NCBI RefSeq assembly: GCF_025028335.1
Contig: NZ_JAFEUW010000001.1
Location: forward strand, 1,116,001 to 1,180,000
DNA length: 64,000 bases
Source of the DNA: Brachybacterium sillae
GTDB taxonomy: Bacteria > Actinomycetota > Actinomycetes > Actinomycetales > Dermabacteraceae
Reading direction: 5' to 3'
Notes under the pieces: generated by a model
What the model saw: the letters and a program-made list of their open reading frames with translations, nothing else
What the model was told of the DNA's origin: nothing
Databases searched by the model: none
Made by a program: the position numbers and the translations under genes
Shown here: in pieces, positions 17,276 to 26,508 of the stretch
Position numbering within the stretch: the stretch's first letter is position 1
Layout of the letters: every line of letters begins with the position of its first letter

Positions 17276-17956
17276 ATGCGCAGCACCCTGTTCGACGCCG
17301 CCAACCAGGAGAAGCAGACCACCGAGAGGTGGACGCTGCAGAGTTCCAAGATGCTGCGCTGTGCCCTCGGCCCTCAGGACCCGGAGATCGTGGCCTCGGC
17401 CGGGGCGATGGTCGCGTACCAGGGGAACATGCAGTTCGAGTACCAGGGCAGCGGCGGTGGGATGAAGCTGCTGAAGAAACTCGCCACCGGGGAGGGGGCG
17501 AACCTGATGCGGGTGCGGGGCCACGGTGAGGTGTTCTTCGCCCGCCGCGCCGAGGACATCTTCCTGCTGCTGCTGGAGGGCGACGCCCTCACTCTGAACA
17601 CCGGCAACCTGCTGGCCTTCGACTCCTCGATCAGCTGGGACATCCGCACCCTGGGCGGGGCCGGGTTCATGGCCGGCGGCCTGTTCAACCTGCTGCTGCA
17701 GGGTCAGGGCCTGGTGGCGGTGACCTCCGACGGCCCGCCGATGCTGCTGGACTGCTCGCAGCAGCCGACGTACGTGGACCCGCAGGCGGCCGTGTGCTGG
17801 TCGGCGAATCTGCAGCCCCAGATCAAGAACGACTTCTCGATCGGCTCGCTGATCGGCCGCGGCTCCGGGGAATCCTTCCAGCTGGCCTTCCACGGCCCCG
17901 GATTCGTGGTCGTACAGCCGTCCGAGGGGGCACCGGTCGTGACGGCCTCCAGCTGA
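17276..17956 (+). CDS. AIM24 family protein
   Basis: A 226-residue protein of the AIM24/TraB-unrelated beta-rich family (COG2013). The pattern is a double layer of short strands: MVAYQGNMQFEYQ, LMRVRGHGEVFFARRAEDIFLLLLEGDAL, GLVAVTSDGPPMLLD and FQLAFHGPGFVVVQPSEG. The mitochondrial homologue affects inner-membrane complexes; the bacterial role is unknown. The start is the ATG at 17276 with GGGAGG 7 bases upstream; a much longer open frame that reaches it is an artefact. It is 11 bp from the ATP-grasp gene and is the first of a three-gene operon. Confidence 0.82.
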   Translation: MRSTLFDAANQEKQTTERWTLQSSKMLRCALGPQDPEIVASAGAMVAYQGNMQFEYQGSGGGMKLLKKLATGEGANLMRVRGHGEVFFARRAEDIFLLLLEGDALTLNTGNLLAFDSSISWDIRTLGGAGFMAGGLFNLLLQGQGLVAVTSDGPPMLLDCSQQPTYVDPQAAVCWSANLQPQIKNDFSIGSLIGRGSGESFQLAFHGPGFVVVQPSEGAPVVTASS

Positions 17957-17967
17957 GTCCCCCTACG

Positions 17968-20298
17968 ATGCCACGCGTGACTGCCGATCTCCCCCTCGCG
18001 CTGCAGCGCGAGATCGACGAGCTCGGCGGGCGCGGACTGCGGGCCGCGGCCGCCGCGGCCCGACGCGAGGTGACCGCCGAGGTGCCCGGTCAGGAGCCGC
18101 CGCTGATCGACCCGGTGCCGGTGGTGCTGACCGCCGGGGACTGGCAGGAGTTGACCGCCGGGTTAGTGCAGAGGGCGCGTCTGCTCGATGCGATCCACGC
18201 CGACCTGTACGGTGCGCGCACGATCCTCGCCGCCGGGGTGGCGCCCGCCCCGGAGCTGTTCGCCGACGCGGGGTACGTGCGGGCGGCGACGTCGATCCCG
18301 CCGCGCGGCCCCCGCCACCTGGTGGTTCTCGCGGTGACGGTGGTGCGCACCTCCGACGGGCACTGGGCGGTGCGCGGCGTGCAGGCGGACGTCCCGACCG
18401 GCGCGGGGCTGGCCCTGGAGATGCGCCGGGTCATCTCCCGCACCGCGCCGACGCTGCTGCGCTCGACCGCCCTGCAGCGCCTGCATCCGTTCTACGACCG
18501 GTTGCGCTCCGCCCTGGGGCGCCGCACCGGCCATGGCGGCCTGCCCGGCCGGGCGGTGGTGTTGACCGACGGCGGAGATGCCCGGTCGGCCTTCGACCAC
18601 CGCTGGCTCGCGAACCTCCTGGGGTGGCCGACGGTCACCGGGACCGACCTGGCGGTCCGCGACGGGGAACTCCGACTCCAGGGCACCGGCGTCGGCAGCG
18701 CCCCGCGCGTCGACGTGGTGGTGCGGATGGTCCCTTCGACAGCGGTCGACCCCCTGGAGCTGGGCCCGGGTCCGTTCCCCGGGGTCGCGGGGCTGGTGGA
18801 GACCGCCCGCCGCGGAGAGGTGGAGGTGGTGAACCCCGTGGGTGCGGGGATCCTGGAGAACCGCGCCCTGGCCGTCGCCCTGCCCGACATCTGCCGGCAC
18901 CTGTTGCACGAGGACCTCCTGCTCCCCACCGCCTCCTCGGACCAGGAGATCGCTGAGGTGCCGTCGCTCGGCGCCGCGGCCGCGGCCGACACCACCCCCT
19001 CGACCGGGGCGGTGTCGCTGGTGGGGCGGCCGGTGGAGCTGCAGCTGATGGTGATGGACACCGGGGACGGTTTCGCCGTGCTGCCCGGTGGCATCGCCCG
19101 GACCCTCGATGACGCGCCGGAGGCGTGGAAGGACGTGTGGGTGCTGGTGGCGGAGGAGGAGCCCGCCTCCTCGGGGTCGGCCCCTGCGGATCCGGCCGCC
19201 GCGGGACCCCCGGCGGACGGCCCGGAGGACGATGCGGTGGAGGCTCCGCTGATCGCCCCGGCGCCGATGACCCGCCGGATCGCCTCGGATCTGTTCTGGT
19301 TCGGCCGCTACCTGGAGCGGGTGGACTTCACGGCTCGTCTGCTGCGCACCGTCGAGGACCACGCCACCGACCTCGGTGCGGAGAGCTCCGCCACCGCGCG
19401 CACCGCGCTGGAGGTGTTGCTGCACGCGGTCACCGACGCCACCACCACGTTCCCCGGTTTCCATGAGGTCGACACCACCGACCGTCGCAGTGTGCGGGAG
19501 GAACTTCTCAGCGTGGCCCTGTCCCCCACTCGCCTGGGGGCGCTGGGCCAGTCGTTCACCGCTCTGGAGGGCACCGCCCGGAACCTCCGGGATCTCGTCA
19601 CCGACGACATCTGGGGCGTGCTGTCGCTGATGTCGGACGAGCTGCGCACCCCCCGCCCGGCGGCGGAGGGCGAGCCGTCATCGGCGCTGTCGGCGGCCCT
19701 GTCGCGGGTGGTGATGGGCACCCATGCGCTGAGCGGCGCGGTCGGCGACACGATGGTCCGCTCCGCCGGGCGGGACCTGCTCGACGCCGGGCGGCGGATC
19801 GAGCGGGCGAGTGCGACGCTGCGGCTGCTGCGCGCGACCCTGTCACCGCGCCACGACCGCGCCATCGAGGCCCGGGTGGCAGCAGCGGTGGCCGCCACCA
19901 CCGGCACCGCCTCGGCGTACCGTCGCACGCACCATGCGGCGCTGCGACCACGTCTGCTGCTGGACATGCTGCTCCACGACATGACCCTTCCCCGCTCCGT
20001 CGCCGCGCAGCTGGAGCAGCTGGTCGCCGACGTGGAGCGCCTGCCCGAGACCGCCGGGGTGTCGTCCGTGCCCGGGCGCCTGCGGGCGCTGCGGCAGCGG
20101 GTCGCGGGCTGGAACGCCGCCCAGCTGCTCGCCGCGCCGGCCGAGGACGGCCCGATCCCGAGCGATCCTCCGGAGCCCGCCCTGGCCGCCGAGATCGAGG
20201 CGGCGCTCGGCGAGCTGCGGGAGCTGTCCCGCGCCCTGGAGGAGGACCTGTTCTCCTCTCCCGAGATGCTCTCCCCCTGGGGGTTCGACGATGTCTGA
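17968..20298 (+). CDS. Circularly permuted ATP-grasp protein fused to alpha-E domain
   Basis: A 776-residue fusion. Residues 1 to about 440 are a circularly permuted ATP-grasp domain of the COG2308 kind (HADLYGARTILAAGVAPAPELF, HLVVLAVTVVRTSDGHW, RVISRTAPTLLRS, GDARSAFDHRWLANLLGWP, VDVVVRMVP, VEVVNPVGAGILENRALAVALP). An acidic linker (about 390-425) leads to the all-helical alpha-E (DUF403) domain, which begins IASDLFWFGRYLERVDFTARLL. Such pairs are predicted to ligate or modify peptides, usually beside a transglutaminase, as here. The GTG at 17977 is an alternative start. It overlaps the next gene by 8 bp. Confidence 0.85.
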   Translation: MPRVTADLPLALQREIDELGGRGLRAAAAAARREVTAEVPGQEPPLIDPVPVVLTAGDWQELTAGLVQRARLLDAIHADLYGARTILAAGVAPAPELFADAGYVRAATSIPPRGPRHLVVLAVTVVRTSDGHWAVRGVQADVPTGAGLALEMRRVISRTAPTLLRSTALQRLHPFYDRLRSALGRRTGHGGLPGRAVVLTDGGDARSAFDHRWLANLLGWPTVTGTDLAVRDGELRLQGTGVGSAPRVDVVVRMVPSTAVDPLELGPGPFPGVAGLVETARRGEVEVVNPVGAGILENRALAVALPDICRHLLHEDLLLPTASSDQEIAEVPSLGAAAAADTTPSTGAVSLVGRPVELQLMVMDTGDGFAVLPGGIARTLDDAPEAWKDVWVLVAEEEPASSGSAPADPAAAGPPADGPEDDAVEAPLIAPAPMTRRIASDLFWFGRYLERVDFTARLLRTVEDHATDLGAESSATARTALEVLLHAVTDATTTFPGFHEVDTTDRRSVREELLSVALSPTRLGALGQSFTALEGTARNLRDLVTDDIWGVLSLMSDELRTPRPAAEGEPSSALSAALSRVVMGTHALSGAVGDTMVRSAGRDLLDAGRRIERASATLRLLRATLSPRHDRAIEARVAAAVAATTGTASAYRRTHHAALRPRLLLDMLLHDMTLPRSVAAQLEQLVADVERLPETAGVSSVPGRLRALRQRVAGWNAAQLLAAPAEDGPIPSDPPEPALAAEIEAALGELRELSRALEEDLFSSPEMLSPWGFDDV

Positions 20299-21274
20299 GC
20301 GGCCACGCCCGCTGATTCCCTTCGCGTCCGCCGATGCCCCGGAGCCCGCCCCGGTGACGTACCGGGTGCACCACCTGACGCGCTATCGGTACCACCCGCA
20401 GCCGGTCTCCCGCAATTACGGGCGGGCGCATGTGGAGCCCCGCGCCACCCCGTATCAACGGGTGCTCTCCCACACCCTCACGGTGGAGCCCGCGGCCGCC
20501 GTGCTCACCGCCCACACCGACTTCTACGGCAACTCCTCGACCTTCCTGCTGGTCGACGGCCCCCACGACTCACTGGATGTGCACTCCCGCACCCGCGTGC
20601 AGGTGGAGGCCCGGCGCTATCCGATCGAGCGCATGAGCGTGCCGTGGGAACAGTGCCGGCCCGAGCACTGGGGCCCGCTGATGCCGCCCGAGAGCCATGA
20701 CTTCGTGCTGCCCTCCCCACGGATCCGCACCGTGCCGGGGGTGCGGGAGATCGCCGAGCGGGTGTTCACACCGGGTCGGCCCGCCGGATCCTGCCTGGCG
20801 GATCTCACGCATCTGATCCACACCGAGTTCACGTACTCCACGACTGCCACCACGGTCTCGAGCACCCTGGAGGACGTGCTCGCCGCACGGCAGGGCGTGT
20901 GCCAGGACTTCTCCCACGTCGCGATCGCGGTGGCACGGTCGGTGGGCCTGGCGGCCCGGTACGTCTCGGGGTATCTGCGCACGGCGACCCGCCCCACCAG
21001 CGACCCCGACGCGCTCGGCACCACCCCGGCAGATGAGGGCATGATCGGTTCGGCGGCATCCCACGCCTGGGTGAGCGTGCTCGTGCCCGGGGCCGGATGG
21101 GTGGACATCGATCCGACGAACAACACCTTCGTCGATCAGCGGTTCGTCACCACCGGCTGGGGACGCGACTACAGCGACGTTCCGCCGCTGAAGGGCATCG
21201 TCGTCGGCCCCAAGGGGGCCCGTTCCACCCTCTCGGTGGCGGTGGGGGTGGTGCCGGAGGCCGATGACGCCTGA
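20291..21274 (+). CDS. Transglutaminase-like cysteine protease/ligase
   Basis: A 327-residue protein with the bacterial transglutaminase N-terminal beta domain (TYRVHHLTRYRYHPQPVSRNYG, residues 23-44; DFYGNSSTFLLVDGPHDSLDV) followed by the papain-like core. The catalytic triad is intact: Cys204 in QGVCQDF, His258 in ASHAWV and Asp274 in VDIDPTNN. There is no signal peptide, so it acts in the cytoplasm, like the ATP-grasp protein upstream. The 8-bp overlap with that gene indicates one operon. These enzymes may cleave or transfer amide bonds; the substrate is unknown. Confidence 0.88.
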   Translation: MSERPRPLIPFASADAPEPAPVTYRVHHLTRYRYHPQPVSRNYGRAHVEPRATPYQRVLSHTLTVEPAAAVLTAHTDFYGNSSTFLLVDGPHDSLDVHSRTRVQVEARRYPIERMSVPWEQCRPEHWGPLMPPESHDFVLPSPRIRTVPGVREIAERVFTPGRPAGSCLADLTHLIHTEFTYSTTATTVSSTLEDVLAARQGVCQDFSHVAIAVARSVGLAARYVSGYLRTATRPTSDPDALGTTPADEGMIGSAASHAWVSVLVPGAGWVDIDPTNNTFVDQRFVTTGWGRDYSDVPPLKGIVVGPKGARSTLSVAVGVVPEADDA

Positions 21275-21376
21275 CACATCGGGTAACGCCTGACACACAG
21301 CGCCATCGACCCCACCGCGGGGCGGGGGCCTCTCGCTAGCCTGGGAACACCCGCCGACCGAGAAGACGAAGGTGCG

Positions 21377-22873
21377 ATGAGCGAGACGACCGCTGCGAGC
21401 GAGACCACCCCCACCACCCAGCCGTTCCGCCTGGCCGTGATCGGTTCGGGCCCCGCCGGGGTGTACGCCGCCGAGACCCTGCTGCGTTCCGAGCCGGTGA
21501 AGTCCGGGGCCCTGCGCGTGGAGATCGACCTCTTCGACCAGCTGCCCACCCCCTTCGGGTTGATCCGCTACGGCGTGGCCCCCGACCACCCGCGCATCAA
21601 GGGCATCATCACCGCGCTGCACCGCATCCTGGGCCGTGGGGACATCCGCTTCCTGGGGAACGTGGAGTTCGGGCGCGACCTCACCCTGGAGGACCTGCAC
21701 CAGCGCTACGACGCCGCGATCTTCGCCACCGGTGCGCTGAAGGACGCCCAGCTCGACATCCCCGGCATCGATCTGGAGGGCTCCTACGGCGCCGCCGATT
21801 TCGTCGCCTGGTACGACGGCAACCCCGACTACCCGCGCACCTGGCCGCTGACGGCGCAGGAGGTCGGCGTGATCGGCAATGGCAACGTGGCGCTGGACGT
21901 GTCGCGGGTGCTGGCGAAGTCCGCCGATGAGCTGCTGCGCACCGAGATCCCCGCCAACGTCTACGACGGGTTGAAGGCCGCCGCCACCACCGATGTGCAC
22001 GTGTTCGGGCGCCGCGGTCCCGCCGACGTGAAGTTCTCCCCGCTGGAGACCCGCGAGCTGGCCCACCCGCGCGGGGTGCAGATCGTGCTGGACCCGGAGG
22101 ACTTCGCGGACATCACCCCGGAGGAGCGTGAGCGCATCGCCGCGGACAAGCGCACCGACCAGGTGTACGCCACCTTCGAGGGCTGGCTGCAGGAGCAGCA
22201 GGCCCGTGAAGCCGCCGGGCAGGAGCCGACCGACAGCTACGGCGGCCCGGTGCAGCGCCGTCTGCACCTGCACTTCTGGCACCGCCCCGTTGAGGTCCTC
22301 GGCGAGGACGGCCGCGTCGTGGGCATGCGCTTCGAGCGCACCCGCCGCACGGAGGACGGCCGGGTGGAGGGCACCGGCCGCATCGTCGACGTCCCGCTGC
22401 AGGCCGTGTACCGCGCCGTCGGTTACTTCGGCTCCGAGCTGCCCGGGGTGCCGTACGACCCCCAGCGCGGCGTGATCCACAACGACGCCGGCCGCATCAC
22501 CACCGCGGAGGGGAAGCTGCTCACCGGCCTGTACGCCAACGGGTGGATCAAGCGCGGCCCCGTGGGTCTGATCGGCGCCACCAAGTCCGACGCCCTCGAG
22601 ACCATCACCAGCCTGCTGGAGGACATCGACTCCGGCGTGCTGCTGCCGGCCGCGGACCGAGACCCCGACTCGGTGGTGCGGCTGCTCGACGAGCGCGGTG
22701 TGCAGTACACGACGTGGGACGGATGGATGGCCCTCGACGAGCACGAGCGCGGGCTCGGTGCCGCGGCGCTGGACGCCGAGGGGCAGCCCCGCGCCCGGGT
22801 GAAGGTCATCGAGCGCGAGGAGATGGCGCGGATCGAACGTGAGGCGGTGGCGCGGGCGCGCACGGCAGACTGA
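21377..22873 (+). CDS. fprA: Ferredoxin/adrenodoxin-type NADP+ reductase (FprA-like)
   Basis: A 498-residue flavoprotein of the adrenodoxin reductase family. The FAD-binding GSGPAGVYAAE is near residues 28-38. The diagnostic LPTPFGLIRYGVAPDHPRIK lies at about 55-75, and the NADPH-binding IGNGNVALDVSRVLAK near 170. The C-terminal GWIKRGPVGLIGATKSDA closes the FAD site. It moves electrons between NADPH and ferredoxin or cytochrome P450 partners. No ferredoxin or P450 gene is adjacent. A GAAGG ribosome site precedes the ATG. Confidence 0.92.
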   Translation: MSETTAASETTPTTQPFRLAVIGSGPAGVYAAETLLRSEPVKSGALRVEIDLFDQLPTPFGLIRYGVAPDHPRIKGIITALHRILGRGDIRFLGNVEFGRDLTLEDLHQRYDAAIFATGALKDAQLDIPGIDLEGSYGAADFVAWYDGNPDYPRTWPLTAQEVGVIGNGNVALDVSRVLAKSADELLRTEIPANVYDGLKAAATTDVHVFGRRGPADVKFSPLETRELAHPRGVQIVLDPEDFADITPEERERIAADKRTDQVYATFEGWLQEQQAREAAGQEPTDSYGGPVQRRLHLHFWHRPVEVLGEDGRVVGMRFERTRRTEDGRVEGTGRIVDVPLQAVYRAVGYFGSELPGVPYDPQRGVIHNDAGRITTAEGKLLTGLYANGWIKRGPVGLIGATKSDALETITSLLEDIDSGVLLPAADRDPDSVVRLLDERGVQYTTWDGWMALDEHERGLGAAALDAEGQPRARVKVIEREEMARIEREAVARARTAD

Positions 22874-22912
22874 GACCCTCAGCTCCCGTCGCCGACGCCC
22901 CCGGAGGATCCG

Positions 22913-25174
22913 GTGCCCACTCCACCCTCGCACTCCCTCGCCACCCTGGCCCCGGCCCCGGCCCGGTCGGCCCTGGTCCACCTGCACGCGGCCGGGGTGT
23001 CGCTGCTGGTGGATGTCACCGATGGGCGCTCCCCCGCGGTGCTCCACTGGGGTGCGGCGCTGCCGGACCTGGGCGAGCAGGAGGCTCGGGGGCTGCGCCT
23101 GGTCACGACGCCGGTGCGGGTGGAGAACACCGTCGATGCGCCGCTGCGCACCGCGATCCTGCCGCAGGCCGCCGACGGCTGGCCCGGACGGCCCGGCATC
23201 GACGGCGGCCGGATCGACGGCACCGCCTTCTCCCCGCGGCTGATCACCCGCTCCCTGACCTCCTCCGGCCGGGACCTCCCGCTGGATGACTCCCTGCACG
23301 ATCTCGGGGCAACAGCCCTCACCATCGACCTGGAGGACCCCGACAGCGGTCTTGCGGTGCAGCTCGAGATCGAGATGTTGCCGAGCGGTCTGCTGCGCCA
23401 GCGCGCGCGCCTCACCAACACCGGCCAGACCCCGTACAGCCTGCGGTCCCTGACCCTCACGCTCCCCACTCCGCTGGAGGCCGATGAGATCCTCGATTTC
23501 GCCGGCCGCTGGGGCAAGGAGCGCACACCGCAGCGGCGGGAGATGACCGTCGGGATGCATCTGCGGGAGACCCACAAGGGCCGCACCGGGTTCGACTCCG
23601 CGTATCTGCTGCATGTGGGGCGCCGCGGCTTCGGGTTCCGCCGGGGTGAGGTGTGGGCGGTGCACACCGCGTTCTCCGGCAACCACGTGCACCTGGCCGA
23701 GCGCACCCCCACCGGGCTGCAGGTGATCGGTGGCGGGGAGCTGCTGATGGCCGGGGAGGGGCTGCTGGGCCCCGACGAGTCCTACGACTCCCCGTGGGTG
23801 TACGGGGCATGGTCGGCCGATGGACTCGACACCATCGCGCACCGCTTCCACCGATACCTGCGCTCCCGGCCGCAGCACGTCAGCACCGACCGGCCCGTGT
23901 CACTCAACGTGTGGGAGGCCGTGTACTTCGACCATGACCGGCCGCGCCTGACGGACCTCGCCGACCGCGCCGCCGCCCTCGGTGTCGAACGGTATGTGCT
24001 CGATGACGGCTGGTTCGGGTCCCGCCGCGATGATACCTCCGGGCTCGGCGACTGGGTCGTCTCCCCCGACGTGTGGTCCGACGGCCTGGCACCGCTCGCC
24101 GAGCATGTGACCGGGCTCGGCATGCAGTTCGGTCTGTGGTTCGAACCGGAGATGGTCAATGAGGACTCCGACGTCGCCCGTGCCCACCCGGACTGGCTGC
24201 TCACCCCGTCGGCGGAGCGTCTGCCCGTGCAGTCCCGCCACCAGCAGGTCCTGGACCTCACGAACCCCGCGGCGTACGCCCATCTGCGGGACCAGATGGT
24301 CGCGGTGATCGAGTCTGCGCCGATCTCCTACCTCAAATGGGATCACAACCGCGATCTGCTGGAGCCGGGCAGCCGTCGTGACGGTCAGGCGCGGGCCGCC
24401 GCCCACGCACAGACCCTCGCCGCCTACCGGCTCATGGACGAGCTGAAGGAACGCTTCCCCGGCCTGGAGATCGAGTCGTGCTCCTCCGGAGGCGGGCGCA
24501 TCGACCTCGGAGTCCTGGAGCGCACCGACCGCGTGTGGGTCTCCGACTGCATCGACCCCCTGGAGCGGCAGCAGATGCAGCGGTGGACCGCCCAGCTGAT
24601 CCCGCTGGAACTGATGGGCTGCCACGTCGCCTCCGGTCGTTCCCACACCACCGGGCGCCTGCACAGCCTCGACTTCCGCGCGGGCACGGCACTGTTCGGC
24701 CACATGGGCATCGAATGGGACCTGGCGCAGGCCACCGAGGAGGAGCTCACCGCCCTGCGGGCGTGGATCGAGGTGTTCCAGCAACGCCGGGAGCTGCTGT
24801 TCACCGGCGATCTGGTGCGGGCCGACCGCAGCGCCGACCCGCAGACGGAGGAGTCCCTCAGTGTGCAGGGCGTCGTCGCCGCCGATGGATCCGAGGGCCT
24901 GTTCGCGGTGGCGTCGCTGCGGCGCTCCGGGGTCTCCCCGCGGGAGCGTGTGCGGCTGCCGGGCCTCGACCCCTACCGGGCCTACACGGTGCAGGTGCTG
25001 ATGCCGGGTGGGACCCCGTCAGGGTGGCGGGAGCCCGCCTGGATGGCCGACGCGGCGGACGGCCACGCCCCGGTGCTCTCGGGCCGCGCCCTCGAGATGG
25101 TGGGCCTGGCCGCTCCCCTGCTGGATGCGGAACAGCTGGTCCTGCTGGAGGTCACGGCCGACGACGGCCGCTGA
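22913..25174 (+). CDS. Alpha-galactosidase (GH36)
   Basis: A 753-residue cytoplasmic glycoside hydrolase that releases terminal alpha-galactose, as from melibiose or raffinose. Residues 1-330 are the beta-sandwich domain; the TIM barrel follows. The nucleophile is Asp477 in LKWDHNR and the acid/base Asp545 in WVSDCIDP, preceded by the GH36 motif ESCSSGGGRIDLG. The start is a GTG at 22913 with GGAGG 8 bases upstream. No sugar transporter is adjacent in the window. Confidence 0.93.
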   Translation: MPTPPSHSLATLAPAPARSALVHLHAAGVSLLVDVTDGRSPAVLHWGAALPDLGEQEARGLRLVTTPVRVENTVDAPLRTAILPQAADGWPGRPGIDGGRIDGTAFSPRLITRSLTSSGRDLPLDDSLHDLGATALTIDLEDPDSGLAVQLEIEMLPSGLLRQRARLTNTGQTPYSLRSLTLTLPTPLEADEILDFAGRWGKERTPQRREMTVGMHLRETHKGRTGFDSAYLLHVGRRGFGFRRGEVWAVHTAFSGNHVHLAERTPTGLQVIGGGELLMAGEGLLGPDESYDSPWVYGAWSADGLDTIAHRFHRYLRSRPQHVSTDRPVSLNVWEAVYFDHDRPRLTDLADRAAALGVERYVLDDGWFGSRRDDTSGLGDWVVSPDVWSDGLAPLAEHVTGLGMQFGLWFEPEMVNEDSDVARAHPDWLLTPSAERLPVQSRHQQVLDLTNPAAYAHLRDQMVAVIESAPISYLKWDHNRDLLEPGSRRDGQARAAAHAQTLAAYRLMDELKERFPGLEIESCSSGGGRIDLGVLERTDRVWVSDCIDPLERQQMQRWTAQLIPLELMGCHVASGRSHTTGRLHSLDFRAGTALFGHMGIEWDLAQATEEELTALRAWIEVFQQRRELLFTGDLVRADRSADPQTEESLSVQGVVAADGSEGLFAVASLRRSGVSPRERVRLPGLDPYRAYTVQVLMPGGTPSGWREPAWMADAADGHAPVLSGRALEMVGLAAPLLDAEQLVLLEVTADDGR

Positions 25175-25192
25175 CGCGGCGCGTGGTTCTCC

Positions 25193-26404
25193 TCAGCGCC
25201 GCAGGGTCGCGAGGAACGCTCCGATCCGGTCGATCGCCGTCTCCAGCACGTCGACGCTCGGCAGGGTCACCAGGCGGAAGTGGTCGGTGCCGGCGTAGTT
25301 GAAGCCGCTGCCCTGCGTCACGAGGATCTTGGTGCTGCGCAACAGGTCGAAGGCGAACTGCTCGTCGTCGGTGATCGGGTACATCTCCGGGTCGAGCCGC
25401 GGGAACATGTACAGCGCTCCCCGGGCCTTCTCCACCTGCACCCCGGGGATGTCGCTCAGCCCCTCATAGGCGACATCCCGCTGCTCGCGGAGCCTGCCGC
25501 CCGGCAGCACCAGGTCGTTGATGGTCTGGTAGCCGCCCAGCGCAGTGGCGATCACGTGCTGCGCCGGGACGTTGGCGCACAGTCGCATGTTCGACAGGGT
25601 GGTGAGTCCCTCGAGGAAGCTCGCGGCGTCGTCCTGCGGGCCGTACAGCACCATCCAGCCGGCGCGGAATCCCGCCACCCGGTACGCCTTGGACAGGCCG
25701 TTGAAGGTGATGGACAGCAGATCCGGGGCGAGTCGCGCGATCGGCACATGCACCGCGTCGTCGTAGAGGATCTTGTCGTAGATCTCGTCGGACAGCAGCA
25801 GCAGGTCGTGTTCCCGGGCGATCTCGACGATGCCCTCCAGCACCTCCTGCGGGTAGACCGCCCCGGTGGGGTTGTTCGGGTTGATCACCACGATCGCCTT
25901 GGTCCGTGGCGTGACCTTCGCGGCGATGTCCTCGAGGTCGGGCCACCAGTGGTTCTGCTCGTCGCAACGGTAGTGCACGGCGGTGCCGCCGGCCAGCGAC
26001 ACGGACGCCGTCCACAGGGGGTAGTCGGGGCTCGGCACCAGGATCTCGTCGCCGTCGTCGACCAGCGCCTGGCAGACCATCGCGATCAGTTCGGAGACGC
26101 CGTTGCCGAGGTAGACGTCCTCGAGGTCGACCCCGGGCATCCCGAGGGTCTGGTAGTACTGCGCCACGGCGCGGCGCGCCGACGGGATGCCCTTGGAGTC
26201 GGAGTAGCCCTGCGCGGTGGGCAGCGCGCGGATCATGTCGACGAGGATCTCGTCGGGCGCCTCGAAGCCGAACGGGGCCGGGTTGCCGATGTTCAGCTTC
26301 AGCACCTTCTGCCCGGCGGCCTCCATCCGGGCGGCCTCGGCTAGCACCGGGCCGCGCACGTCGTAGCTGACGCCGGAGAGCTTCGAGGACTGGGTGAGCG
26401 GCAT
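25193..26404 (-). CDS. Alanine-type pyridoxal-phosphate aminotransferase
   Basis: A 403-residue fold-type I aminotransferase. Key elements: NIGNPAPFGF (38-47), INPNNPTGAVY (174-184), DEIYDKILYD (206-215) and the PLP lysine Lys239 in NGLSKAYRVAGFRAGW. The sequence style is that of AlaA/AlaC-type enzymes that make alanine from pyruvate and glutamate, common in actinobacteria. The start is the ATG at 26404; the open frame that continues upstream to 27385 is a shadow of the next gene. It converges with the alpha-galactosidase gene (18 bp apart). Confidence 0.9.
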   Translation of the reverse strand: MPLTQSSKLSGVSYDVRGPVLAEAARMEAAGQKVLKLNIGNPAPFGFEAPDEILVDMIRALPTAQGYSDSKGIPSARRAVAQYYQTLGMPGVDLEDVYLGNGVSELIAMVCQALVDDGDEILVPSPDYPLWTASVSLAGGTAVHYRCDEQNHWWPDLEDIAAKVTPRTKAIVVINPNNPTGAVYPQEVLEGIVEIAREHDLLLLSDEIYDKILYDDAVHVPIARLAPDLLSITFNGLSKAYRVAGFRAGWMVLYGPQDDAASFLEGLTTLSNMRLCANVPAQHVIATALGGYQTINDLVLPGGRLREQRDVAYEGLSDIPGVQVEKARGALYMFPRLDPEMYPITDDEQFAFDLLRSTKILVTQGSGFNYAGTDHFRLVTLPSVDVLETAIDRIGAFLATLRR

Positions 26405-26508
26405 GGATGCTCCTGGGTCGAGGGGGCCGGGGCCGGGGTCCGGGAGGGCCCAGGCTAGTCCCCGTGGGGCGTGGTCCGCGTCACCGTTCCGGGGTCGGAT
26501 GTCGTGGG

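Noticed and set aside
13889-17956. A 1355-codon plus-strand frame that ends in the AIM24 protein
   Set aside because: Only the last 226 codons look like protein; the rest is antisense to dsbA and the kinase and crosses tRNA-Thr. The ATG at 17276 has a good ribosome site.
20570-23878. An 1102-codon minus-strand frame
   Set aside because: It is antisense to the transglutaminase, FprA and alpha-galactosidase genes, all with intact motifs, and its text is His/Gly/Arg/Gln-rich noise.
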